Source of the DNA: an uncultured Planctomycetaceae bacterium
GTDB lineage: Bacteria > Planctomycetota > Planctomycetia > Planctomycetales > Planctomycetaceae
Length of the DNA: 44,750 nucleotides
Direction: 5' to 3'
Assembly (NCBI GenBank): GCA_937916515.1
Contig: CALFSX010000079.1
Location: 1 to 44,750, forward strand
Made by a program: the position numbers and the translations under genes. The number at the start of each line of letters is the position of its first letter. The first letter of the stretch is position 1. The notes below the pieces were generated by a model. The model worked only from the letters and a program-made list of their open reading frames with translations, ran no database searches and had not been told where the DNA came from. Shown here one piece after another: positions 26,737-34,862 of this stretch.

Positions 26737-26900
26737 CGCTGCTTGCCGTGTACTTGGCTTCTACCGGACGAATTGTATTCGGCAATTGAGCATCGGGTAC
26801 GAACTTAATCTTCGCTAGTTGTTGGTGTTGCCCTGTTGGCTTCGACCTCATTAGAGTCTTACTCAAAATGATGCGTGCACGGTGCGTGCATGTTGGCCGT

Positions 26901-26984
26901 AGCGACAACGGAGCGGCTCGACGATTCGAGCGTTCCATGTCTTTCTGCGTGCCACGCCACTTGGTCAAGGGCGAAGCCCTTGTT
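26901..26984 (+). repeat. Dispersed intergenic repeat, copy 3
   Basis: This 84-bp copy is without gaps relative to 11935-12018 and ends with the same AAGGGCGAAGCCCTTGTT hairpin. It stops 20 nt before the ATG of the MazG-like gene, again forming the leader. The AGGA ribosome binding site of that gene lies just outside the repeat. Confidence 0.85.
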
Positions 26985-27004
26985 GGGAATGTCAGGAATT
27001 GAAT

Positions 27005-27325
27005 ATGGATCTTCAGGAATTGAGGGATGCGAATCAGAAGCGGCATGTGGAATGGGCGAAGGACGCGGATATTCCGCTTTCGTTTCGAGGAATTGAACTT
27101 GCTGGAGAAGCTGGTGAGGTCTGCAACGAACTGAAGAAGATCGAACGAACTCGGTTGGGAATGGTGGGCGGCAAAGTTGGCACACAGGATCTTCAGGAAG
27201 AGCTTGCAGATGTTCTGGTTTGCGTCGACCTGATCGCCATGGATCTAGGGATCGATCTGGGGGAAGCTCTGCGAGCGAAATTCAATAAGACATCGGAAAA
27301 GTATGGGCTGGCAACGCGACTTTGA
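27005..27325 (+). CDS. MazG-like nucleotide pyrophosphohydrolase
   Basis: A 106-residue all-alpha NTP pyrophosphohydrolase-like protein (MazG/RS21-C6 type). The metal-binding pattern is visible: GIELAGEAGEVCNELKK (E-x-x-E on the first helix) and LQEELADVLVCVDLIA (E-x-x-D on the second). Such enzymes hydrolyse nucleoside triphosphates to monophosphates, often as house-cleaning. The ATG at 27005 is preceded by CAGGAATTGAAT; a TTG two codons earlier is less likely. It lies 268 nt after mutS, separated by repeat copy 3. Function in nucleotide-pool sanitation would fit next to mutS, but this is only context. Confidence 0.85.
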   Translation: MDLQELRDANQKRHVEWAKDADIPLSFRGIELAGEAGEVCNELKKIERTRLGMVGGKVGTQDLQEELADVLVCVDLIAMDLGIDLGEALRAKFNKTSEKYGLATRL

Positions 27326-27387
27326 AGACTGTGCGATTGGGATTTGGGAAGTCAACGAGCTCCCGTATTGCTTCAGTGGTTGCCGCG

Positions 27388-29043
27388 TTATTCGTTGCTC
27401 CAGAATCCTTTGAACACAGATAGCGGATCAGTCGTTTCCGGATCGCTGCCGGCTGGCGCGAACTTCCACAGCCAGAAGTCTTTGAACAGAGCTGCCGGTT
27501 CTGGAGCGATGCGATTGTTCCAGTAAATGCGATCGTTGTTGATGATGGCGGTTCGTGATGTTTCCCATTCGGCTATGACTTCGCGGAACCAGGCGTCGTG
27601 TTTTTGGGTTAAGGATTTCACGAGTTCGGGGTGTTTCGCGGCGACATCGTGACGTTCTTCGGGGTCTGTGTTGAGATCGTACAGGTTTGGCTGTGGCTGT
27701 GTCGTCGCGATGGGGGGTGCCAGTTGCCGGTCCAGCGGCATTTCCCAGTGAGCATGAGTGATGCCTCGCAGATATGAAGGATTGTCGCGGGCGGAATCTT
27801 TGGTCATCGTGGCGGCGTCGCCGGGCCAGTAAAGCTTCCATTGGCCTTCGCGAATAGCGGCGTTGGCATGTTGTACGGGAGCGTAGCGGTTGCGTTGAAA
27901 CATGAGCGAACGCTGAGATAGTTCCGGTGCTGGATTGCCCAGCAAAAGTGGCATGATGTTGGTTCCGTCAAAAGGCTTGCCCTCGCGGTTGTTGCCTGGG
28001 TCATTGCTTTGCTGATTGCCAGTGAGGCTTAGAAGCGTTGGCAACCAGTCGCAGCCATGCACGGGCGTATTGAGGATTTGACCTTCCGGAATGTGACCAG
28101 GCCAGGCGGCGATGCAGGGAACTCGAATGCCACCTTCCAGCGTGTCTTGTTTCTGGCCTGAAAATTCACCGTTGAATCGCTTCTGCGAGCCCAGTAGTGC
28201 ATCCTTGCCAAGCATTGGTCCGTTATCGCTGGTGAAGACGATGACTGTGTTGTTCCAGAGGTGCTTGTCCTTGAGTGTCTGGAACACGCGGCCTAATCCC
28301 GCATCCATAGATTCAATCATGGCATACGTGACAGCCACTGCCTGGCTGGTGTCTTTGCCAAGCCGCTTGCGGTACTTTGCAATCAATTCTTCGGGAGCCT
28401 GCAACGGACTATGTGGCGCATGATGGGCGAGAAATATCGCAAAAGGCTTACGGTCGTGTTCGCCGATGAAACTTATCGCTTCATCGTTCAGGGCGTCGGT
28501 CAGGTAGCGTCCGTCGTGAGGCACGGGCTTGTCGTTATGCAGCAGGTTCCATTTGAAGTAATCCTGACCACCATTTGCAAATCCGAAAAACAGATCGAAG
28601 CCTCTGTGATGAGGCAGGTAGTCGCGACAATACAGTCCGTTGTGCCATTTGCCGATGAGTGCCGTGGAGTAGCCTGCAGAACGGAAGTGGTCGCCAAAGG
28701 TTTGCTCCGACAGATCGATGCGATCCAGCCCTCGATTGCTGGGCACATCGATTGCTCCCGTGCGATGATTGTAGCGGCCGGTCAGGTATCCGGCTCGCGC
28801 GGGCGAACACAGGGGCGATGGAGAATAGTGCGCTGTCAGGCGAATTCCCTGAGCCGCCAACTGGTCAAGACATGGCGTGTCGATGTGGGGGTTCCCATAG
28901 CATCGTAAGTCTCCCCAGCCCAGATCGTCCGCAAGAATGAACAGAATGTTCGGCTTTGCCGAAGGTGAAGATTCCCGGGCGGTCAATGAGTCAGCGGTGT
29001 TCATTAACAACAAAGAAAGTACGATTCGCTGGACCATTTTCAT
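27388..29043 (-). CDS. Secreted sulfatase (arylsulfatase family)
   Basis: A 551-residue formylglycine-dependent sulfatase. After the signal peptide (about residues 1-22) comes the metal-binding ILFILADDLGWGD (D39, D40), then the modification motif C79-S-P-A-R with LTGRY, where C79 is turned into formylglycine. Also visible: GKWHNGLYCRDYLPHHRGFD split at CRD, FASSDNGP-like VFTSDNGPMLGK, and PHSPLQAPEE. It removes sulfate from carbohydrate or aryl esters, probably of algal polysaccharides. Its start codon overlaps the stop of the upstream sulfatase by 4 nt (ATGA on the minus strand). It is the last gene of a four-gene operon (34457 to 27388). Confidence 0.93.
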   Translation of the reverse strand: MKMVQRIVLSLLLMNTADSLTARESSPSAKPNILFILADDLGWGDLRCYGNPHIDTPCLDQLAAQGIRLTAHYSPSPLCSPARAGYLTGRYNHRTGAIDVPSNRGLDRIDLSEQTFGDHFRSAGYSTALIGKWHNGLYCRDYLPHHRGFDLFFGFANGGQDYFKWNLLHNDKPVPHDGRYLTDALNDEAISFIGEHDRKPFAIFLAHHAPHSPLQAPEELIAKYRKRLGKDTSQAVAVTYAMIESMDAGLGRVFQTLKDKHLWNNTVIVFTSDNGPMLGKDALLGSQKRFNGEFSGQKQDTLEGGIRVPCIAAWPGHIPEGQILNTPVHGCDWLPTLLSLTGNQQSNDPGNNREGKPFDGTNIMPLLLGNPAPELSQRSLMFQRNRYAPVQHANAAIREGQWKLYWPGDAATMTKDSARDNPSYLRGITHAHWEMPLDRQLAPPIATTQPQPNLYDLNTDPEERHDVAAKHPELVKSLTQKHDAWFREVIAEWETSRTAIINNDRIYWNNRIAPEPAALFKDFWLWKFAPAGSDPETTDPLSVFKGFWSNE

Positions 29044-30869
29044 GGTTGCGTCCTTAAGCGTAGTTTTACGTGTTTTAGGTCCATGACCTCATTGCCGGCT
29101 ATATTCAGCGGTTGAATTGTTAGTGTGGCTGGACCCTTTGGTAAGCTGAGTGTCCCCACGTTTAGTGTGCTCCAGTTGCGATTCCGGTATCTTGTTTTGC
29201 CTCTTTCGTCGCGGTGTGGCAGTGGGATTTCGATGGCGTCACATTCCGGAACGACGGCGGATAGTGTCTGGTCACCAACGCTGATTTGAATTTGCGAACC
29301 GGCCTCGTGTTTGGGGCACCCAATAGCAAGCTCTATGTCGTATTTGCCGCTATTCAAGACTTCAATTTCGAACCAGACTTTCGCATCCTTAGTTGTCCAG
29401 CCAGTAAGCCAGTCGTTGGCGAAACCGGGGCCGTTGGCAAAGTGAAGTGGCTTGTCATAAAACGCCTGAGGTGCATGCAGTTCCACAGGGTTGTTTTGGG
29501 AATGGCCGATCGGAAGTGGAAAACGCTGCAGGCCTTCACTGGAAATGTCAGTGAACCAGTCGTCGTAACGCGTGCTGAGTTCCCTGACGATGTCTGAATT
29601 GGCTGCGGCGATGTTGTCCTTTTGGCCGGGATCATTCTGCATGTCGTACAGTTGCCAAGCCTTTGCGGTGTCATCACTGGCTTTGGCGCTGGAACCACCT
29701 GCGGGGCCTTTGATTTCTTTGACAAGGCGGTACCGTTGCGTGCGGACGGCTCCTGGAAACTTGTTGGTTTCGTCGATGGGGTTGTGTGTGAACAACGTTC
29801 GTTCCGGCCAATCACTGCTGTCTGTTGTTTCCAGCAATGGCCGCAGACTGACTCCATCCAGTTTGGGGCCTGCTGAGGGTTTGGCGCCGCAAAGATCCAG
29901 CAGCGTGGGCAGAATATCGATGTGTGAGGCAATTGGTGCCACGTCGTGTGGTTGCCATTTTGCTGCGGGCCAGCGGACAAACAAGGGAACTCGGCTGCCA
30001 CCTTCATGCACGCTGGTCTTGCCGCCACGCATACCAGCGTTGTAGGTTTTGACTCCCGCCGTGCCGCCGTTGTCTGTTAGAAACAGTACGATTGTGTTGT
30101 CGGCAATTCGTTGCTGGCTCAGATGATCAAGCAGTCTGCCAACGTTGTCGTCGATGTTTTCGCACATGCCATAAAAAGCTGCCAGAGTGTCGTCGAGTCC
30201 CTTCGCTTTGAACTTGTCGAAGTATTTGTCGGGCACCTGATACGGGGAATGCGGCGAGTTATAGCTGACGTAACAGAAGAACGGCTGAGACTTTTGGGCA
30301 GTGATATACCGGATCGCTTCGTCGGTCAGCACGTCGCTGATGTAGCCTTGCGTCTGTTCCGGTTGTGATCCTCGCAGCAGGGTGGCATCAAAGTAGTTGT
30401 TCCAGTGTCCGTTATTGAAACCAAACGCTTCGTCGAAGCCCTGGCCTTGAGGTGTGAACGGATACTGTTCTCCATTGTGCCACTTGCCGATACAGGCCGA
30501 TTGATAGCCTGCGTCATGAAGAGCTTCAGCGATTGTGACTTCAGATGGCTTCATGGCTTCGCGGTTATGCGTGACGCCATGGCATCCCGTTCTTAGCGGC
30601 CAGCGACCGGTGAGTAATGCGGCTCGCGTGGGTGCACAAAACGAATTCACATAGAAGCGATCAAAGCGAACGCTCTGGGATGCAAGCTTGTCGATCTGAG
30701 GGGTTTGCAGGTGCGGGTTGCCGTTTACGGAAAAGTCGCCGTATCCCTGATCGTCGGTGATGATCAGCAGGATATTTGGTGGCGGCGAAATCCCGTCAGC
30801 GGTTGCGATGTTCTGCGGTGAATCAATGGCGATGAATAGAGTTGCCAAAGCAATCGTAATGAATTTCAT
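29040..30869 (-). CDS. Secreted sulfatase with C-terminal beta-sandwich-like domain
   Basis: A 609-residue sulfatase. Signal peptide about residues 1-24; metal site NILLIITDDQGYGD (D39, D40); formylglycine motif C78-A-P-T-R followed by ALLTGRWPLRTG; VLFLTDNGGTAG later. The usual sulfatase fold ends near residue 460. The last ~140 residues (from about HAPQAFYDKPLHFANGPGF split at DKP) form a separate part rich in beta-strand-like sequence with a W-F-E-I-E-V-L-N-S-G-K-Y-D-I-E-L pattern, reminiscent of carbohydrate-binding modules. It may anchor the enzyme to a polysaccharide. Translationally coupled to the downstream sulfatase. Substrate unknown. Confidence 0.92.
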   Translation of the reverse strand: MKFITIALATLFIAIDSPQNIATADGISPPPNILLIITDDQGYGDFSVNGNPHLQTPQIDKLASQSVRFDRFYVNSFCAPTRAALLTGRWPLRTGCHGVTHNREAMKPSEVTIAEALHDAGYQSACIGKWHNGEQYPFTPQGQGFDEAFGFNNGHWNNYFDATLLRGSQPEQTQGYISDVLTDEAIRYITAQKSQPFFCYVSYNSPHSPYQVPDKYFDKFKAKGLDDTLAAFYGMCENIDDNVGRLLDHLSQQRIADNTIVLFLTDNGGTAGVKTYNAGMRGGKTSVHEGGSRVPLFVRWPAAKWQPHDVAPIASHIDILPTLLDLCGAKPSAGPKLDGVSLRPLLETTDSSDWPERTLFTHNPIDETNKFPGAVRTQRYRLVKEIKGPAGGSSAKASDDTAKAWQLYDMQNDPGQKDNIAAANSDIVRELSTRYDDWFTDISSEGLQRFPLPIGHSQNNPVELHAPQAFYDKPLHFANGPGFANDWLTGWTTKDAKVWFEIEVLNSGKYDIELAIGCPKHEAGSQIQISVGDQTLSAVVPECDAIEIPLPHRDERGKTRYRNRNWSTLNVGTLSLPKGPATLTIQPLNIAGNEVMDLKHVKLRLRTQP

Positions 30870-31013
30870 GGTGAGAAAACTTCTGCAGGCTAGAGGGGGA
30901 ACGCAAGCTGGCGTTGCCCTGATTTCGTGAATGGAAAGTCAGCTTGGAAGCCAGTGGGGAACTGGGACAGTTCACTTTGATGTTGGCTTAAGTGGCGCGA
31001 TTGTGAAGGGGGG

Positions 31014-32480
31014 TTAGTCTTTTGGATTCAAGACGGGCTCCCATCCTGGGCTGACGATCGGTCCTGTTTTTTGAAGCAGTTTGGCGTGTTTTTGGATGGT
31101 GGCTTGCTGGTCAATTTCATTCGCCAGATTCTGTGATTCGATCGGATCAGTGTCGTGGTCGTAAAGTTCCCGAGCGACAGTTTCACCAGTCTTCCAGTCG
31201 CGCCATTCTGTGTAGCGATAGCGTGGAGTTCGAATGGAGTATCCCATCGTTTCCGGAGCATCAGTGTAGTACGCGGGTCTGGGGTGCTGCGTCAATGCGC
31301 ATTCGCGAATTGAATTGTCCGGCGATGTCAGCAGCGGCACCAGGCTGACACCTTCAACGTGATCTGCTTTCGGAACTTCACAGAGTTCCATTAAGGTCGG
31401 GTAAAGGTCGAGTAGTTCCGTGACGGCATTTGTGGTTTTGCCGGCAGTGTCTATTTTTGGAGTGCAGATCATTAATGGGACGCGTGCGTCCAGTTCGAAG
31501 TTTGATGTTTTGGCCCACAACGTTTGTTCGCCCAGGTGATAGCCGTGATCTGACCAGAATACGATGACCGTGCTTTCCGACAGTTGCTGACGTTCGAGTT
31601 CATCCAGCACTTTACCGACTTGTGCATCGAGGTAGCTGATATTGGCAAGGTAGCCATGTCGGATTTCACGAACAGCTTCGGGCGTCAGAACTCGCGACTT
31701 GTTACCCAGGATTTCTCGACTGTTGTGCCATGCAACCCGTGGGGCATCCGTGGGCCAGTTTGGGTTTTCGGGCATTGAGACATCGTTCCGTTCATACATG
31801 TCCCAATATTTTTTTGGGGCGTTGAACGGTGAATGCGGTTTCCAGAATCCAACGGCCAGAAAAAATGGCTGCGACTTTGTCTTAAGCTGTTTCAGGCTTT
31901 CAACCGCCAAACTTGCGACTCGCCCGTCATAGTAGGCTTCGTCCGGTACGTCGAGACATTCGCACTTGGGATCTATGGCAGGATTCTTTTCGACAGGTTG
32001 GTTTACCTGCGGTTTGTCATCGCCATGATTGGCGTAGTGCATGACAGCAGGCACGCTCCACGAGTCGGGATCGCCTTCAATCTCCTGCCTGAAGTTGTGA
32101 AAGATTTTGCCGATGTTCTGTGTGAAGTAGCCGTTGTTTTTGAAATGCTGAGGCAGTGTGACGACATTCGGCGTTGTATGTCGAAAGTGCGTGGGAAGGT
32201 CCCAGATACGTAACGAATCCAGTCGATGGCCGGTAAGCAGGGAGGCCCGCGAGGGATTGCAAACCGCCTGTTGGCAATACGCTTTATTGAAAACCAGACT
32301 TCGCTGTGCCAGCCGATCGATATTGGGAGTCTTCACCAAAGGGTGCCCATAGCATGCGAGGTCGTTTCGCAGGTCGTCAGCTGCAATAAACAGTACGTTA
32401 AGTCGATGCGAGTCGTCTGCGTGCGATGTGGCTGTGGTTACAAGCAAAGCAAAGGTCAATATTGCAAAGAAGTGTCGCAT
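31014..32480 (-). CDS. Secreted sulfatase, iduronate-2-sulfatase-like
   Basis: A 488-residue sulfatase with signal peptide (about residues 1-22). The metal site is VLFIAADDLRNDLACYGH and the formylglycine motif is C74-N-P-S-R in AVCNPSRASLLTG. The ADDLR.DL..YG opening, LPQHFKNNGYFTQNIGKIFH split at NGY, and the long insert before GFWKPHSPFNAPKKYWD are typical of the iduronate-2-sulfatase-like subgroup. VFWSDHGYHLGEQTLWAKTS, split at LGE, gives further active-site residues. It lies 60 nt after the esterase gene and 144 nt before the next sulfatase on the same strand. Likely exported; acts on sulfated uronic-acid-type or related sugars, by analogy only. Confidence 0.92.
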   Translation of the reverse strand: MRHFFAILTFALLVTTATSHADDSHRLNVLFIAADDLRNDLACYGHPLVKTPNIDRLAQRSLVFNKAYCQQAVCNPSRASLLTGHRLDSLRIWDLPTHFRHTTPNVVTLPQHFKNNGYFTQNIGKIFHNFRQEIEGDPDSWSVPAVMHYANHGDDKPQVNQPVEKNPAIDPKCECLDVPDEAYYDGRVASLAVESLKQLKTKSQPFFLAVGFWKPHSPFNAPKKYWDMYERNDVSMPENPNWPTDAPRVAWHNSREILGNKSRVLTPEAVREIRHGYLANISYLDAQVGKVLDELERQQLSESTVIVFWSDHGYHLGEQTLWAKTSNFELDARVPLMICTPKIDTAGKTTNAVTELLDLYPTLMELCEVPKADHVEGVSLVPLLTSPDNSIRECALTQHPRPAYYTDAPETMGYSIRTPRYRYTEWRDWKTGETVARELYDHDTDPIESQNLANEIDQQATIQKHAKLLQKTGPIVSPGWEPVLNPKD

Positions 32481-32540
32481 TGGGATAGACCTTGTGGGGT
32501 ATGCGGTGTTGTGGGGGGAGTTTTGAATCGTGACGCAGCA

Positions 32541-34457
32541 TTAGTTCTCGTTCTTTAATTCTTCTTCCAGCCATGGACTGACTTTTTCCGCCCATTTTGC
32601 GGCGTGTTGTCGAAGCCCTTCGCCGCTGAAGTGAACTCCCTGGCCATTGCGTTCTCGCAAATTGCCTTTGAGTGCATCGCTGTCCGGGCCTTCCTGTGCG
32701 ATGCCGTCTTGCCAAGTTGCTGCTTGGGCGTTTCGAATGTCGGGGGACGCTTCGTCACCGGGAATGTGATAGCTGGCCTGTGCCACAAACCACGGAGCTT
32801 TCCAGCCGATTTCTCGACGAGACGCCGTGATAAGTATTTCCAGATACGTACGATAGAGCTCTCCGGGCAGAGTTCGACTTGCGTCTTTCTGATTGGCGTC
32901 ACTTTCACCCTGATGCCACAGCACGGCTCGAAAGCCGTTTGGGCCTAAAGGTTTGATTCGAGAAACAAACATGGCGAAGGCATCACCTTTGCTGGCCCAT
33001 AAACCGTTTGGCAGCTTTTCAACCAGGCGTTCAATTGTAGGTGGATTCGGAAAGATTGATCCTTTTGGTAGCCACTCTCGCACACTGGTGGCACCGATTC
33101 CACAGGCGATGAAGCCAATCGGTACGTTGAATTGTTTCTCCAGGGCATCACCGAGTGGCGGGATAAAGCTGCCACGGTTGCCGCTTGCTCCAGGTTGCGG
33201 GTCGTTTGCCGCTTGCCAGTGTTTTCCGTCGAAAGTGACAACGCGGTCCGATTGCGGAATTTGCTTTTCTTCGCCATGGTTGGCTGAATTCGACTGTCCG
33301 GCAACGACAAAGACTTCTCCGATGCCCACATGGGCAATGGTTGTCTGTGCGATAACGCGATCGTCAGCAACTGCCTGCACTTCAAGTTGGTGCCAGCCAC
33401 CGGCGGGGGCTGCAAGGCTTGCCGTGAAAGTGTCTTCAGTGAACTTTGCGTCGATGATCTGCCAGTTGGTGTTCTGGCCGGCAATGATCAATCTGGCTCT
33501 GATTGTTGGTTTCGCTGCCTGTTCGCTTTGCCAGGTGCCGGCAATTTGCAGTGTTCCCTCATCGCGAGTGGTGCGTTGAGTAACCTGGTAATCCAGTGGC
33601 GAATTCAATTGCAATGAAGAAACGGAATTCGCGGGAAGAAGTGTCTTCAGAAATGTGGCTACTTGATGACCAAGAAACTCGTTTCCCGCACCCGTGAAGT
33701 GGACATCGTTGGGGTTTTGCAGTTCGGCAAGGCGAGGCGTGATCGTTGAAAACAGATCATCGATGGCGATGTTATGTTTCTTCATGACTATTGCGGCGGC
33801 AGTGTTTCGCTGAAGGATTGAATCAGCGGAGTACTTTCCGGCGACATCGGGAATTGGCGTTGTGCTGGCCCAGACGAGTGTTGCTTTTGTTTTTTGCAGG
33901 CGTTCTATCAGCTGTTCAAGTCTGTTGGTGTAATCGGCCAGTGGTGTGGCTCGATCGTGAATGCCGAAATTGAAGTGGATGAAATCCCACGTGCCATCCG
34001 CCAGCCATGTGTCGATTTTTTTAAGCCCTGTTGAAACTGGTCCGCAGTTGGCTGGAGCACGATGTACGTTGGCAATGCCGGCAAGTTCACGTCTGACGGT
34101 TTGCGTGTAGGCTCGAGATACTGAATCGCCAATCAGCAGGATGCGTGGCAATGTCGGATCGTCTGCGACGAAGTCCCATGCATTTGATTTCCCTGCAACT
34201 TTTTCTCGCTTGTGAATTGGCAGATAGAAACTGCCTAATTCGGCCTGTAGTGTCTTTTCCCACTGTTGTTGCGAGGGCGTTAAGGTTGCTACCCACGAAT
34301 CGTACTTTCGATCCAATTCAGCCTGTTCTTGCGCCTGTTTTGCCGCGGCTTCTGCGGCGTTGGTGGGTTCGGTTTGAGTTGTTGTTTGGTTGGGCTGGGC
34401 GAATGCAATGGGTGTTAGCAGCAGGACGGCCAGGAAACTGTGAAGCAGGTGAGTCAT
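32541..34457 (-). CDS. Fusion of SGNH/GDSL hydrolase and sialate-O-acetylesterase-type domain
   Basis: A 638-residue secreted two-domain esterase. Signal peptide: HLLHSFLAVLLLTPIAFA, then an Ala/Gln/Glu-rich helical linker (about 22-60). Domain 1 (about 100-290) is SGNH: ILLIGDSVSRAY (G110-D111-S112), the block-III-like FNFGIHD, and the D-x-x-H of NPNDVHFTGAGNE. Domain 2 (about 385-635) is SASA-type: VVAGQSNSANHGEE, VLWHQGESDA, and GVHFSGEGLRQHA near the end. Both active sites look complete. Such enzymes remove acetyl or similar esters from sugars. ATG 34457 is chosen because the signal peptide starts there; the frame runs 15 codons further upstream. It is the first gene of the sulfatase operon, pointing to attack on an acetylated, sulfated polysaccharide. 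Confidence 0.9.
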   Translation of the reverse strand: MTHLLHSFLAVLLLTPIAFAQPNQTTTQTEPTNAAEAAAKQAQEQAELDRKYDSWVATLTPSQQQWEKTLQAELGSFYLPIHKREKVAGKSNAWDFVADDPTLPRILLIGDSVSRAYTQTVRRELAGIANVHRAPANCGPVSTGLKKIDTWLADGTWDFIHFNFGIHDRATPLADYTNRLEQLIERLQKTKATLVWASTTPIPDVAGKYSADSILQRNTAAAIVMKKHNIAIDDLFSTITPRLAELQNPNDVHFTGAGNEFLGHQVATFLKTLLPANSVSSLQLNSPLDYQVTQRTTRDEGTLQIAGTWQSEQAAKPTIRARLIIAGQNTNWQIIDAKFTEDTFTASLAAPAGGWHQLEVQAVADDRVIAQTTIAHVGIGEVFVVAGQSNSANHGEEKQIPQSDRVVTFDGKHWQAANDPQPGASGNRGSFIPPLGDALEKQFNVPIGFIACGIGATSVREWLPKGSIFPNPPTIERLVEKLPNGLWASKGDAFAMFVSRIKPLGPNGFRAVLWHQGESDANQKDASRTLPGELYRTYLEILITASRREIGWKAPWFVAQASYHIPGDEASPDIRNAQAATWQDGIAQEGPDSDALKGNLRERNGQGVHFSGEGLRQHAAKWAEKVSPWLEEELKNEN

Positions 34458-34862
34458 AAATTCATTCGTTGATGTTTGGGCAGTTGTTTCGCGGAAGTGC
34501 AAAACGTTTTAGCGACGCTGACTGTTGATTTCTACTGATTGGCGTCTTGTGTTTGTCTGCGGTGTTTGGCGGATTGCGGAGGGGAATTCTGGCAGCGACT
34601 TCATGCACTCTCAATCCGCGTCAGGTGTCACCGTATTTAGTGCTGTGTTTTAATGTCTATGTTGAATGCCGTGTGGGTGTGTAGGTTATGTTACCCTGGT
34701 GGTAGCCCGTTCGTGAAAGTTGACAGTAGAATTGTCACAATCGACATTTGCTGCATGATCAGAGTGAGGGGACCCCCGTCGGTTGCTGGTTCGTTGTCAA
34801 TTCGCAAGGTTTGCCATCGATGGCTCAGCCATGAGCACAAAAATTTCAACGAGGGGCACGAC
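34458..34862. other. Divergent spacer between sulfatase operon and hybrid kinase
   Basis: It holds promoters for both directions. The kinase frame is open back to 34653, but that part is Cys- and Arg-rich and does not look like its domain, and ATG 34863 has a strong GAGGGGCACGAC leader. A small palindrome at 34721-34737 is listed separately. A perfect GCCATCGATGGC palindrome occurs near 34811. Nothing else recognised. Confidence 0.5.
34720..34748 (+). promoter_or_regulatory. Candidate operator/promoter ahead of the hybrid kinase
   Basis: TTGACA at 34720-34725 overlaps an inverted pair TGACA-N7-TGTCA (34721-34737). A poor -10 candidate (GACATT) follows at 17 nt spacing. The palindrome could be an operator overlapping a -35 box, but the evidence is weak. 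Confidence 0.2.

Noticed and set aside
34653-34862. 70-codon upstream extension of the hybrid kinase
   Set aside because: Composition unlike the kinase, and ATG 34863 has a strong GAGGGG site.
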